Below, one piece after another: positions 42,944 to 51,520 of a stretch of 64,000 nucleotides of DNA. The notes under the pieces were generated by a model. The model was given only the letters and a program-made list of their open reading frames with translations. It ran no database searches and was not told where the DNA came from. Source of the stretch: Enterococcus alishanensis (GTDB taxonomy: Bacteria; Bacillota; Bacilli; Lactobacillales; Enterococcaceae); assembly GCF_019218635.1 (NCBI RefSeq), contig NZ_JAHUZB010000003.1, forward strand, positions 507,729-571,728, read 5' to 3'. Positions within the stretch are counted from its first letter, which is position 1. Every line of letters begins with the position of its first letter. The position numbers and the translations under genes are program-made.

Positions 42944-44278
42944 ATGAATTTTGATGTATTGTTTTTAGGAAGTGGACAAGGTGCTTGGAATGGCGCAATT
43001 CCCATGGCTAAGGCAGGATTGAAAGTTGGTGTAATCGAAGAAGGGTTATTTGGTGGCGTCTGTACAAATCGCGGTTGTAATGCAAAAATTACTTTGGATC
43101 GTCCTGTTGAATTGTTACGACAAGTCGAGCAATTGCAGGGACGCGGTTTTAATGGCGTGCCACAATTAAATTGGTCTGATTTAATGGCTCATAAGCATGA
43201 AGTAATCGACTCATTGGCACAAAGTAATCAAGACAAATTAGAAAATGCAGGTGTAAAAACAATTATTGGTCGCGGAACTTTCGTTGACAGTCATACTATT
43301 GAAGTAGCTGGTGAAAATTATACTGCCGATAAAATCGTGATTGTCACTGGCCAACTACCTCACCGTTTGGCTATTCCTGGAAATGAATTATTTCACGACA
43401 GCACAGACTTTTTAGTTTTAGAAAACATGCCAAAAAAAGTAACGATTATTGGCGGTGGTTATATCGGTATGGAATTTGCAACTATGGCTAATGCTTTTGG
43501 CGCTGATGTGACAGTTATTTTACGGGGCGACAAAGTTTTACGAGAGTTCCACCAAGATTATGTCGACATTCTGGTGAAAGATTTAAAAAATCGTGGCGTG
43601 AAATTCCATATTAATGAAAAACTGAAAAAAGCTGAAAAAATCGATGAAAAAGTAATATTAACAGGCGAAAATGGTTATACACATGAGTCTGACTATGTGA
43701 TTGATGCAACTGGTCGCCGTCCGCAACTAAAAAATATGAATTTTGAAGGCATCGGCTTAGAATTTGACGAAATAAAAGGGATTTTTGTCAATGAATTTTT
43801 AGAAACAAATCTAACTGGTGTTTATGCAGCCGGCGATGTGCTTGCTAAAAGCCAGCCAAAAATTACTCCAGTAGCAGCTTATGAATCTCAATATTTGGCT
43901 CATTTATTTACTGGTGATACAAATGAAGGAATTGTTTATCCGCCAATCGCGAAAACAGTTTTTACTTCTCCAAGATTGGCCGAAGCAGGGATTTCCATCG
44001 CCGAAGCTCAAACCAAGCCAGATGAATACAAGATTACTGTTGTAGATTATGCTGCAAAGGATTGGTTCCATCAAGTAGGAAATGACGATATAAATTTAAT
44101 TAGTTTTGTTCATAACAAAGCCGGTTATTTAGTTGGCGTGACGAATCTAGGAAATGATGCAGTCGAAACAGTTAATGGATTATTAGATGTCATGAATGCC
44201 AAAATCAAAGCACCTCAGCAAGAAGAATTAATCTATCTTTTCCCAAGTATTGCCCACTCTTACATGAAATATATTTAA
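42944..44278 (+). CDS. FAD-dependent pyridine nucleotide-disulfide oxidoreductase
   Basis: A 444-residue flavoprotein of the lipoamide dehydrogenase/glutathione reductase group. FAD motif FLGSGQGAWNGAI, redox pair Cys40/Cys45 in GGVCTNRGCNAK, NAD(P) motif IIGGGYIGMEFATMA and FAD segment VYAAGDVL are present. The C-terminal His-Glu active-site dyad (usually HPTxxE) is not recognisable: the tail reads YLFPSIAHSYMKYI. Its substrate may therefore differ from the classic enzymes. SD GAGGAGG. It is monocistronic. Confidence 0.88.
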   Translation: MNFDVLFLGSGQGAWNGAIPMAKAGLKVGVIEEGLFGGVCTNRGCNAKITLDRPVELLRQVEQLQGRGFNGVPQLNWSDLMAHKHEVIDSLAQSNQDKLENAGVKTIIGRGTFVDSHTIEVAGENYTADKIVIVTGQLPHRLAIPGNELFHDSTDFLVLENMPKKVTIIGGGYIGMEFATMANAFGADVTVILRGDKVLREFHQDYVDILVKDLKNRGVKFHINEKLKKAEKIDEKVILTGENGYTHESDYVIDATGRRPQLKNMNFEGIGLEFDEIKGIFVNEFLETNLTGVYAAGDVLAKSQPKITPVAAYESQYLAHLFTGDTNEGIVYPPIAKTVFTSPRLAEAGISIAEAQTKPDEYKITVVDYAAKDWFHQVGNDDINLISFVHNKAGYLVGVTNLGNDAVETVNGLLDVMNAKIKAPQQEELIYLFPSIAHSYMKYI

Positions 44279-44283
44279 TAAAG

Positions 44284-44326
44284 AAATGACGCTAAGCGAG
44301 ATAATTTAGCTTAGCGTCATTTTTTA
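44284..44326. terminator. Bidirectional terminator
   Basis: A 14-bp stem (44284-44297 with 44309-44322) plus T tract, between convergent genes. Confidence 0.9.
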
Positions 44327-44335
44327 TCGATTTAT

Positions 44336-45121
44336 TTATTTTTGATATTTTAATAATTGTTTGCGGGCCCTTTCGATTGCTTTGTAGCGCTTTGGCTGTT
44401 TCTTATAAAATTGTTGATGATAGTTTTCAGCTGGCCAAAATGTAGCTACTTCGCGAATTTCTGTCACAATTGGTTTGTGGTATTTCTTTGCAGCAATCAA
44501 TTTGTCTTTAGAAGCTTCCGCAAGCTTTCTTTGTTCCTGATTCGTTGGAAAAATCGCAGTGCGATATTGATTCCCACGGTCTTGAAACTGTCCTTGGTCA
44601 TCTGTCGGATCAATGATTTGCCAATATATTTCCAATAATTCTTGGTAACTAATTAGGCGAGTATCGAAAATGATTTCTACCGCTTCTAAATAACCACTAG
44701 CACCAGTATGAACAAAATCATAACTAGGATTTTCTAGGGTCCCACCAATATAACCTGATAAAACAGAGATAATTCCTTGGCGTTCTTCAAAAGGTTCCAC
44801 CATACACCAAAAACACCCACCAGCAAATATCGCCCGCTCTTGATGTTCGACATCTGAAATTTGATGCTGTTCAAAATCAAACTGAACAACCTCACCATCA
44901 GTGATTCTTTGATAAAAATCAGCCACTTCCGGTGTCAAACTATTCCGACTTGCCAGTGGACGTAAACCAATTTCTAATTTTGCTAAGGCTGTCTGATCAT
45001 TGCCTTCAGCAGCCACAGTATCTTTAAAAGCAGTTAACAGTGATCGTTCAAAATCTCTTGTATGTGGATTCAAAATCAAATTATAGACGTCACTTAAAAT
45101 TGTTGTTGTATCAAGTTTCAT
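44336..45121 (-). CDS. msrA: Peptide methionine sulfoxide reductase A with N-terminal extension
   Basis: A 261-residue protein. The MsrA domain starts near residue 96 with AIFAGGCFWCMVEPF, where Cys103 is the catalytic residue, and contains SGYIGGTLENPSYDFVHTGASGY-type text and DQGQFQDRGNQYR. It reduces methionine-S-sulfoxide. About 90 helical residues precede the domain, making it longer than typical ~170-residue MsrA. ATG 45121 follows GGGAGGGAAGG; the ATG at 45136 is part of that SD. Confidence 0.9.
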   Translation of the reverse strand: MKLDTTTILSDVYNLILNPHTRDFERSLLTAFKDTVAAEGNDQTALAKLEIGLRPLASRNSLTPEVADFYQRITDGEVVQFDFEQHQISDVEHQERAIFAGGCFWCMVEPFEERQGIISVLSGYIGGTLENPSYDFVHTGASGYLEAVEIIFDTRLISYQELLEIYWQIIDPTDDQGQFQDRGNQYRTAIFPTNQEQRKLAEASKDKLIAAKKYHKPIVTEIREVATFWPAENYHQQFYKKQPKRYKAIERARKQLLKYQK

Positions 45122-45175
45122 AACCTTCCCTCCCATTAGAGAAAAATCATTTGAAATTTAACACATTTTCTGAAT

Positions 45176-46000
45176 TTAAGCGAACTTTTGAATTGGGGTC
45201 AAAATATATTTTTGTAGTGCTCGACTCACACCATTTTGATTATTATTTGCTGTAATTTGATTGGCTGATTTTTTCACAGTTTCCGGCGCATTATCCATAG
45301 CAACTCCCATTCCCGCTTGAGTCAACATGGGAATATCATTGAAATTATCACCAATCGCCATCGTATTTAGTAGATTTACCTGATAATAATTTGCTAACTC
45401 CAACAATGCCTTTTGTTTTGAAACCTTATGATTAGTTACTTCTAAATAATTATCTTTTGATAAGTAGAATTCGCTTTCAGGAAAGTTTAAATTACTTAGG
45501 TATTCAAAGACTTCGTTGATTATTTCAGGTTTTTCAATTAATAAAAGCTTATGGATCGGAATATTTTTTTTCAGTAATAATAATTGAATATTACCTTCAA
45601 TTGGTTGGTCACCTGAAATTTCAGCTTCAATTTCCACCCAAGAATCAATTTTATCTACATACCATGACTCACCAGAATATAAATTAATTGAAACTTGCGG
45701 AAAAATATTTTTTAAGATATCAACTAGAATACTAACTTCTGGCTGAACTAACTCATGACTAAATAAGGTTTCATTCTCTTTCATAATCAATGCTCCGTTA
45801 TAACAAGCTATCGGTTGATCTTGAATTTCTAAAGCTTGAGCTAACGGCCACATTCCCTTTGGCGAACGAGCCGAAGCTAAAACAAAAGGAATATCTCTTT
45901 CTTTTAAAAGCTTTATTTTGCCTATTAATTGGTCGTCTAATTGATGCTGATCATCTAAAATTGTGCCATCAATATCACTTATAATAAATTTAATCGCCAT
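45176..46000 (-). CDS. Cof-type HAD-superfamily sugar phosphatase
   Basis: A 274-residue cytosolic phosphatase. Motif I is ISDIDGTILDD with the nucleophile Asp, and motif IV is AIGDNFNDIPML. The large C2B cap between them is typical of Cof/YbiV enzymes, which dephosphorylate sugar phosphates or pyridoxal phosphate. It lies 15 nt after a DeoR regulator and is probably co-transcribed. SD AGAGG nine nt before ATG 46000. Confidence 0.88.
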   Translation of the reverse strand: MAIKFIISDIDGTILDDQHQLDDQLIGKIKLLKERDIPFVLASARSPKGMWPLAQALEIQDQPIACYNGALIMKENETLFSHELVQPEVSILVDILKNIFPQVSINLYSGESWYVDKIDSWVEIEAEISGDQPIEGNIQLLLLKKNIPIHKLLLIEKPEIINEVFEYLSNLNFPESEFYLSKDNYLEVTNHKVSKQKALLELANYYQVNLLNTMAIGDNFNDIPMLTQAGMGVAMDNAPETVKKSANQITANNNQNGVSRALQKYILTPIQKFA

Positions 46001-46015
46001 CTCTATCATCCTCTC

Positions 46016-46750
46016 TTAAACAATTATTTTTATCTGTGAAGAAAACGGATTAGTTACAGAATGGTCTGTAACTAAATAATCAAATTCTGAAATATCTGCT
46101 GCAAAATAAGTCGCTGATTGTTGGAATTTTTTTGATTCCGCTACAAGAATTTTGGTCTTAGTTTGCTTCAAAATTAGTTTTTTTAAAATAGCATCTGATT
46201 CGTCTTGAAATGTCACTTTGCCATCTTTTAAACCTGCTGCACCGATAAAAGCAACATCAAAAGTCATATTCTTCAAAATTTCAGCTTCATTTAAGGCATA
46301 ATAAAAGCGATTTTTTCGATAAAATTTCCCACCAATTAAATAAAAATCAATTTTTTCATTACTACTTAGCATGATGCTGTTGTCTAGTGAATGAGAATAA
46401 ATCCGACAAGGTTGGTCAATTAATTGTGCCATCTTTAATACAATCGTTGAAACATCAAAAAAGTTAGTCTGCCCATCTTCAATAAATTCCAATGCTTTTT
46501 TGGCAATTTGACTTTTTTCTTTAGAGAATTTCTCCAAGCGCTGATTATAAGAAGCAATTTCTTGCTCCTCTTTGTTAGAGATAATACCTCCGTGGGTTCT
46601 TTGGACCAAACCACGATCAGCTAATAAACTAATATCACGCCGGGCGGTATCGCGAGAAATATCGAAAATTGACATAACCTCTTTAGTACTCAATTGTTCT
46701 TTTTCTTGTAAAAATTTTTGAATTTCAACCAATCTTTGTTCTTGATACAT
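46016..46750 (-). CDS. DeoR-family transcriptional regulator
   Basis: A 244-residue repressor. The N-terminal helix-turn-helix is EVMSIFDISRDTARRDISLLADRGLVQRTHGG, and the C-terminal domain resembles phosphosugar-binding isomerase folds (FIGAAGLKDGKVTF). It precedes the HAD phosphatase gene. Its own promoter contains a direct repeat expected of DeoR operators. The effector is probably a sugar phosphate. Confidence 0.88.
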   Translation of the reverse strand: MYQEQRLVEIQKFLQEKEQLSTKEVMSIFDISRDTARRDISLLADRGLVQRTHGGIISNKEEQEIASYNQRLEKFSKEKSQIAKKALEFIEDGQTNFFDVSTIVLKMAQLIDQPCRIYSHSLDNSIMLSSNEKIDFYLIGGKFYRKNRFYYALNEAEILKNMTFDVAFIGAAGLKDGKVTFQDESDAILKKLILKQTKTKILVAESKKFQQSATYFAADISEFDYLVTDHSVTNPFSSQIKIIV

Positions 46751-46767
46751 GCCATCACCTCAGTAAT

Positions 46768-46820
46768 ACTATATCATATTTTTAAGCAATTGTAAGTATT
46801 TTTATTTTTTTGTAAGCATT
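46768..46820 (-). promoter_or_regulatory. deoR promoter with 20-bp-spaced direct repeats
   Basis: Minus-strand TTACAA (46795-46790), 16 bp, TATAGT (46773-46768). On the plus strand TTGTAAGTATT (46790-46800) and TTGTAAGCATT (46810-46820) repeat at 20-bp spacing, one of them covering the -35. Confidence 0.6.
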
Positions 46821-46824
46821 TAAT

Positions 46825-46858
46825 GCAAAAAACTCATTACCTTAAGATAATGAGTTTT
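46825..46858 (-). terminator. Terminator of the PatB operon
   Basis: An 11-bp stem (46829-46839 with 46848-46858) with T6 on the minus strand. It overlaps the aminotransferase stop codon. Confidence 0.85.
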
Positions 46859-48014
46859 GCTTAAATTTTTCAATTCCTTGATAAAAACGATCTAATCCAT
46901 CCGCTAAACGAATTTGGGGACAAGCATAATTCCAACGTAAAAATTGTCTGCCATTTCCACCAAAAATATCTCCTGCTGATAATATCAACCCGGTTTCTTT
47001 TCGCAAAAAATCAGCCAACATTTTACTGTCATTCGTGATTCTCGAACAGTCCAACCAAGCCAAATAAGTTGCTTCTGAGGAAATTATTTTTATCTCTGGT
47101 AGCTTATCATGGATAAACTGGTTTAAACTTCGACGATTTCCTGTTAAATAGCGTTTCAGTTCTTCTAACCAGTCTCCTCCTTCATCAAATGCCGCCATCG
47201 CAGCTTGAATGGCGAAAGTATTCGGTTCTGCCACTTCATCGATATTAATACCGCGATGCACTAATTGAAATAATTTTGGATTTTGCACATAAATCACTGA
47301 CGTTTGTAAGCCAGCCAAATTAAAAGCTTTGGTAGGTGCCCAGCAAGTAATAGTTTGTTGAGCGATTTCTTTGGAAATGGCAGCCATTGGTGTATAAGAA
47401 AATTCTGGATGCGTCAGGTCACAATGAATTTCATCACTTAATATCAAAACATCATTTAAAAGACACAACTCACCAATCTTTGCCAACGTACTTTTGTCCC
47501 AAACTTTGCCAATTGGATTATGGGGATTACAAAAAATCAACATGGTTGTTTTCGGATCAGCCAATTTTTTCTCTAAATCTAAATAATCAATCCCATAACG
47601 GCTATCTTGATAAGTCATTTCTGAAGCCAAAACCTGACGTTGATTGTTGAGAATCGAATTGAAAAAAATATTGTAAACTGGTGTGATAAGAACTATCTGG
47701 TCATCCACTTTTGTCATCTTACGAACGATTAAAGAAATTGCCGGCACAACACCTGTACAAAACATCATTGCATCCGTTGCTAGTTTAAATTGGTGCTTTT
47801 TCCACCACCAATTTTGAATACTCTCAAAAAATTCTGGTGGAACAGTATTATAACCGAATGCCCCTTGTGAAATTCTATTTTCCAAAGCTTTCGTCACAGC
47901 AGGTGCGGTTTCAAAATCCATATCTGCTACCCACATCGGCAACTCATTTTCAGCAATATCCCATTTATAAGAATTATTTTGGCGACGATCAATTAATTGA
48001 TCAAAATCAACTGG
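46842..48014 (-). CDS. PatB/MalY-type PLP aminotransferase, C-S lyase
   Basis: A 390-residue fold-type I PLP enzyme. Blocks are SYKWDIAENELPMWVADMDF, FCNPHNPIGKVW, LSDEIHCDLTHP and the PLP-Lys motif PTKAFNLAGLQTS. PatB/MalY proteins cleave cystathionine and other cysteine conjugates. ATG 48014 lies inside the end of the DUF3737 gene (ATG ccagt TGA), so translation is coupled. The frame extends 21 codons further upstream but would start inside that gene without an SD. Confidence 0.88.
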   Translation of the reverse strand, partial: PVDFDQLIDRRQNNSYKWDIAENELPMWVADMDFETAPAVTKALENRISQGAFGYNTVPPEFFESIQNWWWKKHQFKLATDAMMFCTGVVPAISLIVRKMTKVDDQIVLITPVYNIFFNSILNNQRQVLASEMTYQDSRYGIDYLDLEKKLADPKTTMLIFCNPHNPIGKVWDKSTLAKIGELCLLNDVLILSDEIHCDLTHPEFSYTPMAAISKEIAQQTITCWAPTKAFNLAGLQTSVIYVQNPKLFQLVHRGINIDEVAEPNTFAIQAAMAAFDEGGDWLEELKRYLTGNRRSLNQFIHDKLPEIKIISSEATYLAWLDCSRITNDSKMLADFLRKETGLILSAGDIFGGNGRQFLRWNYACPQIRLADGLDRFYQGIEKFKQNSLS

Positions 48015-48864
48015 CATGGGCGTGATCTTCTCTTGTGGTAATGTTGGTTGCTTCTGGAACAATTTTCGGATCATCAAAAATCAACTCCTCCACAGCCAAA
48101 GTAGAAATCTTTCCGCTAATCGGATTTTTGATACTATCAACCGTGGTCGTAATCTCAGCATCGACGGTTGAATATTCAAAGGCCAAATCGGTATTAATCA
48201 CACGACAGTTAATTAACTTAACATTTTCCATGTAACACATGCCTTGTTCACTCTCAATCACACAATTCACAAAAGTCACATTTTTAGAATTCCAACCTAA
48301 ATATTCACCAATGATTGTCGAATCAGAAACCACCACATTTTCACAATTCCAAAAAGCATCTTTTGAAATAATTTTACTATGACGAATTTCAATATTTTTC
48401 CCGCCATCAAAAAGATAATTTCCTGTAATCGTTAATTGATTAGCGGTAATTTTTTGACTATTTATACCAAAATAATCCCCGGCTGCAGATACTTTTTGTA
48501 AATAAATATCTTGGCAATTCCATAAAGTTTCTTGGGCATTTGGCAGATCGACATTGGTTAAGTGAATATCACTACTACGACGAAATGTTTTAGGCGCTTG
48601 AATCAAACTATCGGAAATCATCAAATGATGACTATACCAGATACCTGAACGAGCTGTGTCCAGTAAGGTGATATTTTCTGCTTGAATACCACGTGCGTAC
48701 CATAGTGGATATTTCCATTTAAAAATATCATTTTCTAAAACTAATTGATTGCTTTCTTTTAGTGGTGATTCTCCATCAGCAAAAACGGAATCACTAATTT
48801 TTAAATTTCCAGCTTTAAATAAAGCTCGTTCGCCTGTTAATAATGCTTGTTTAATTTCATTCAT
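48007..48864 (-). CDS. DUF3737 family predicted beta-helix protein
   Basis: A 285-residue cytosolic protein made of short repeating strands (ITLLDTARSGIWYSHHLMIS; NVVVSDSTIIGEYLGWNSKN), which suggests a right-handed beta-helix. It belongs to DUF3737 by its overall wording; no function is established. It lies between a lipoprotein gene (4 nt) and the coupled PatB-like gene. Confidence 0.82.
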   Translation of the reverse strand: MNEIKQALLTGERALFKAGNLKISDSVFADGESPLKESNQLVLENDIFKWKYPLWYARGIQAENITLLDTARSGIWYSHHLMISDSLIQAPKTFRRSSDIHLTNVDLPNAQETLWNCQDIYLQKVSAAGDYFGINSQKITANQLTITGNYLFDGGKNIEIRHSKIISKDAFWNCENVVVSDSTIIGEYLGWNSKNVTFVNCVIESEQGMCYMENVKLINCRVINTDLAFEYSTVDAEITTTVDSIKNPISGKISTLAVEELIFDDPKIVPEATNITTREDHAHAS

Positions 48865-48868
48865 ATTG

Positions 48869-49375
48869 TTACTCCTTTTCAGTCAACCAAAGAATTTCGG
48901 CTGAATCATTTGCTCTTAATAGTTTCCTTAGTGCTGTCGGATTGTCGATTTTCCCAATCCGGGTATAAGAATAATTGGTCGAAAAATTTTCGTAAAATAC
49001 CACTAATGTTTGACTGCCATAAAGCATCACATCGCCAGCTTGAATTTGCTCTACTTGTTGTGCATTTGTAGTTAAAACATCTGATAGATCAGCAAATTTT
49101 TCATTATCATTGTGATCGGTCATGGTTAATTTCAACGGCAATAAGTTTTGGAAAGCCGTTGCGGTGGGATTTTTTTCATACTGAATAGAAAATGATTGAT
49201 CATTCACTTGTAAATAGTGTTGAGTTTGATAGCTACTCATTTCAGTCTCACTTTCTGCTATATGCTCGTTTTTGTTAAAAGAGTCTTCTGTGTTGGTTGA
49301 AGGTCTAACTGTTTGATTGCTACAAGCGGATAACAGAAAGATAGCCAAAAATAAAAATACGATTTTTTGTTTCAT
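48869..49375 (-). CDS. Lipoprotein with cyclophilin-like fold domain
   Basis: A 168-residue lipoprotein with lipobox LLSACSN (Cys18). After a ~50-residue linker, residues ~55-165 resemble the cyclophilin-like domain (FQNLLPLKLTMTDHNDNEKFADL; AGDVMLYGSQTLVVFY; YSYTRIGKI). Isomerase activity is not implied. It is the first gene of lipoprotein-DUF3737-PatB, behind a MerR-type promoter with a ~150-nt leader. Confidence 0.82.
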   Translation of the reverse strand: MKQKIVFLFLAIFLLSACSNQTVRPSTNTEDSFNKNEHIAESETEMSSYQTQHYLQVNDQSFSIQYEKNPTATAFQNLLPLKLTMTDHNDNEKFADLSDVLTTNAQQVEQIQAGDVMLYGSQTLVVFYENFSTNYSYTRIGKIDNPTALRKLLRANDSAEILWLTEKE

Positions 49376-49523
49376 AAAATCTCTCCCAGAGGTTGGTTAA
49401 AGTGTTTATCCCTGCGGGGTAAAATTTGTTGCACCAAGTAAGTGTCAGTTTAATCAATTTTTAGCTTATCTAGAAATTTCGGAATGCTTACTATAATTCA
49501 TCGACCTCTTCTTAATAGTTTGA

Positions 49524-49554
49524 ACTTTACAACTTCAAGTCAAGGTGAAGTCAA
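49524..49554 (-). promoter_or_regulatory. MerR-type promoter (19-bp spacer) of the lipoprotein operon
   Basis: Minus-strand TTGACT (49554-49549), 19 bp, TAAAGT (49529-49524). The over-long spacer contains an inverted repeat (ACTTCA...TGAAGT). Both features are hallmarks of promoters untwisted by MerR-family activators. Confidence 0.72.
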
Positions 49555-49572
49555 TAACTTTTTTTAAATAAT

Positions 49573-50133
49573 TTAAATTTCTTTGATAATTTTTGCTGGT
49601 GTTCCTGCCACAATCACATTATCAGGCACATCTTTTGTAACCGTCGCATCAGCTGCCACAATTGCATTTTCTCCAATTGTCACGCCAGGTAAGACTGTCG
49701 CATTAGTACCAATCCAAGCGTTTTTCTTAAGCTTAACTGCCTGTGGTAAAATACCCCTTCTTTTTTGGGGATCAATAATATGGTTCACTGAAATAATTCT
49801 TGCCATTGGTCCAATTAAGACGTCATCTTCAATTTCAATCCCGCCCAAATCGACAAATTGCACATTTTGATTAATAAAAACATTTTTCCCAAAAATAATA
49901 TGTTTACCAAAATCTGTATAAAACGGCAGAGAAACGACCACAGAATCATCAATTTTTTGATCTGTGATATTTTCTAAATAAGTCAAAACTTCATTTGGTG
50001 TCCGATATCCTTGGTTTAATTCTGCAACTAAACGTTCGTTATTATCTTTTACCAGATGAATTTCTCGAAAAAGTGTCGAGCCTTTTAATATTTCTTTACC
50101 ATTAATTTTTTGTTGTAAATTGTATGTATTCAT
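49573..50133 (-). CDS. Hexapeptide-repeat sugar O-acetyltransferase (maltose/galactoside type)
   Basis: A 186-residue acetyltransferase with left-handed beta-helix repeats ([45 protein letters not shown]). The catalytic His is probably in SVNHIIDP. It transfers acetyl from acetyl-CoA to a sugar or similar acceptor. It starts after AAAGGTG at ATG 50133 and is divergent from the LysR gene. Confidence 0.85.
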   Translation of the reverse strand: MNTYNLQQKINGKEILKGSTLFREIHLVKDNNERLVAELNQGYRTPNEVLTYLENITDQKIDDSVVVSLPFYTDFGKHIIFGKNVFINQNVQFVDLGGIEIEDDVLIGPMARIISVNHIIDPQKRRGILPQAVKLKKNAWIGTNATVLPGVTIGENAIVAADATVTKDVPDNVIVAGTPAKIIKEI

Positions 50134-50192
50134 CGCCATCACCTTTATCTATTTGATAGCTTAAGCATACTCGGATATAATTGACTTGACTA

Positions 50193-50207
50193 ATACTTAT
50201 ATAGAAT
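50193..50207. promoter_or_regulatory. LysR-type T-N11-A box upstream of the lysR gene
   Basis: ATACTTATATAGAAT has the dyad AT.CT.....AG.AT. It is repeated with one change at 53679-53693. It lies in the divergent acetyltransferase/LysR intergenic region. Confidence 0.6.
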
Positions 50208-50242
50208 GAACTGATATGCTTTTTTATTATAGGAGGAATTAG

Positions 50243-51115
50243 ATGGATTTAAGAGTTCTAAACTACTTTTTAACGGTTGCTCGTGAGAAAACTATCAGCC
50301 GTGCAGCAGAAGTTTTACATCTTTCACAACCAACATTATCGAAACAATTAAAAGATTTGGAAATTGAGTTAGGCGTGGAATTATTTAAACGGGGCAATCG
50401 CGAAATAACTTTGACTGAAGATGGTGTTTATTTGCAAAATCGCGGACAAGAGATTTTATCTCTGGTGGATGTCACTACTGCAAATTTACAAAAAAATAAA
50501 GTGATTGGCGGAGAAATAACAATTGGGGGTGGCGAAACACAAAGTTTTCAATTTATATCCGTTATTTTAAATGACCTTTTAAAAAACTATCCAGATTTAT
50601 CAATTCGTTTATATAGTGGTAATGCAGATGATGTAATGGAAAAGATCGACAAAGGCTTACTAGATTTCGGGCTAGTCATCGATCCTGTCAAAAAACAAAA
50701 ATATGAGTATTTACGGTTACCAATGAAAGATCGCTGGGGTATTATTGTTAATCGGAATCATCCATTGGCAACATCTAATCAAATCACGCCAGAAGATTTA
50801 CTCAATCAATCCTTGCTCATTTCAAATCAATCTTTGGTAGACAATCAACTAGCGGAATGGTTAGGCGGAAACCTCAGCAATTATCATATTGCCGGGACGT
50901 ATAATCTATTATTTAACGCTTCGTTATTAGCAAAAGAAGGGAATTTAGTTATTTTATCAATTGATGGTATTATCAATACGCAACAATCCGATTTAATTTT
51001 CATACCATTTTCTCCCCCATTAACGGTGAGTATCAATCTGATTTGGAAGAAAAACCAAGTATTTTCTAACGCATCAACCCTATTTTTAAAAAATTTATTG
51101 CAAGAAAATAATTAA
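50243..51115 (+). CDS. LysR-family transcriptional regulator
   Basis: A 290-residue regulator. The N-terminal helix-turn-helix is LNYFLTVAREKTISRAAEVLHLSQPTLSKQLKDLEIELG, and a periplasmic-binding-protein-like effector domain follows. SD AGGAGG eight nt upstream. The T-N11-A box before it recurs ahead of the flavodoxin-lipoprotein operon, so a redox-related regulon is inferred. The 3' end overlaps the convergent gene by 4 bp. Confidence 0.9.
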   Translation: MDLRVLNYFLTVAREKTISRAAEVLHLSQPTLSKQLKDLEIELGVELFKRGNREITLTEDGVYLQNRGQEILSLVDVTTANLQKNKVIGGEITIGGGETQSFQFISVILNDLLKNYPDLSIRLYSGNADDVMEKIDKGLLDFGLVIDPVKKQKYEYLRLPMKDRWGIIVNRNHPLATSNQITPEDLLNQSLLISNQSLVDNQLAEWLGGNLSNYHIAGTYNLLFNASLLAKEGNLVILSIDGIINTQQSDLIFIPFSPPLTVSINLIWKKNQVFSNASTLFLKNLLQENN

Positions 51116-51504
51116 GCCATAACAAATTGCCAACAAATTTCTGCCTCTTCCTCTGCTCGTAAGCTTTGGATTTGGCAGAGATTTTTCGTTAACCGTCCCA
51201 TTTTTATTCGCGGGACGCCCATTGTAGTACATTCATCTTCTAAACAAATCCCAATTTCTTTAGTCCAAGGAAAATAACTAATGTCACCAGCACAAGAATA
51301 ATACTGCTCTGTGCAATTTGTCGTCAATTCTACTTTCGAAGAAAAATAATAGGTTGCTAAATCATTCTTTTGGAAAAACAAGGGCTGTTGAAAATTACAC
51401 TGCAATAACACATCAAAGAAGCAAGCACAAATATCTACTTCCGTCAAAGTATCCCCCATCTGCAAAAAAACCTGCATCTTTTGTAAATTCTTCCGTTGAT
51501 TCAC
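51112..51504 (-). CDS. Small cysteine-rich protein, possibly cyclophilin-like fold
   Basis: A 130-residue cytosolic protein with eight Cys residues. The segment CAGDISYFPWTKEIGICLEDE followed by IKMGRLTKN resembles the cyclophilin-like family that also fits the lipoprotein at 48869. That is a tentative reading. It overlaps the end of the lysR gene and precedes no same-strand gene closely; 16 nt separate it from the aldo/keto reductase, with which it may be co-transcribed. Confidence 0.6.
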   Translation of the reverse strand: MNQRKNLQKMQVFLQMGDTLTEVDICACFFDVLLQCNFQQPLFFQKNDLATYYFSSKVELTTNCTEQYYSCAGDISYFPWTKEIGICLEDECTTMGVPRIKMGRLTKNLCQIQSLRAEEEAEICWQFVMA

Positions 51505-51520
51505 AATTACTCCTCCATCT

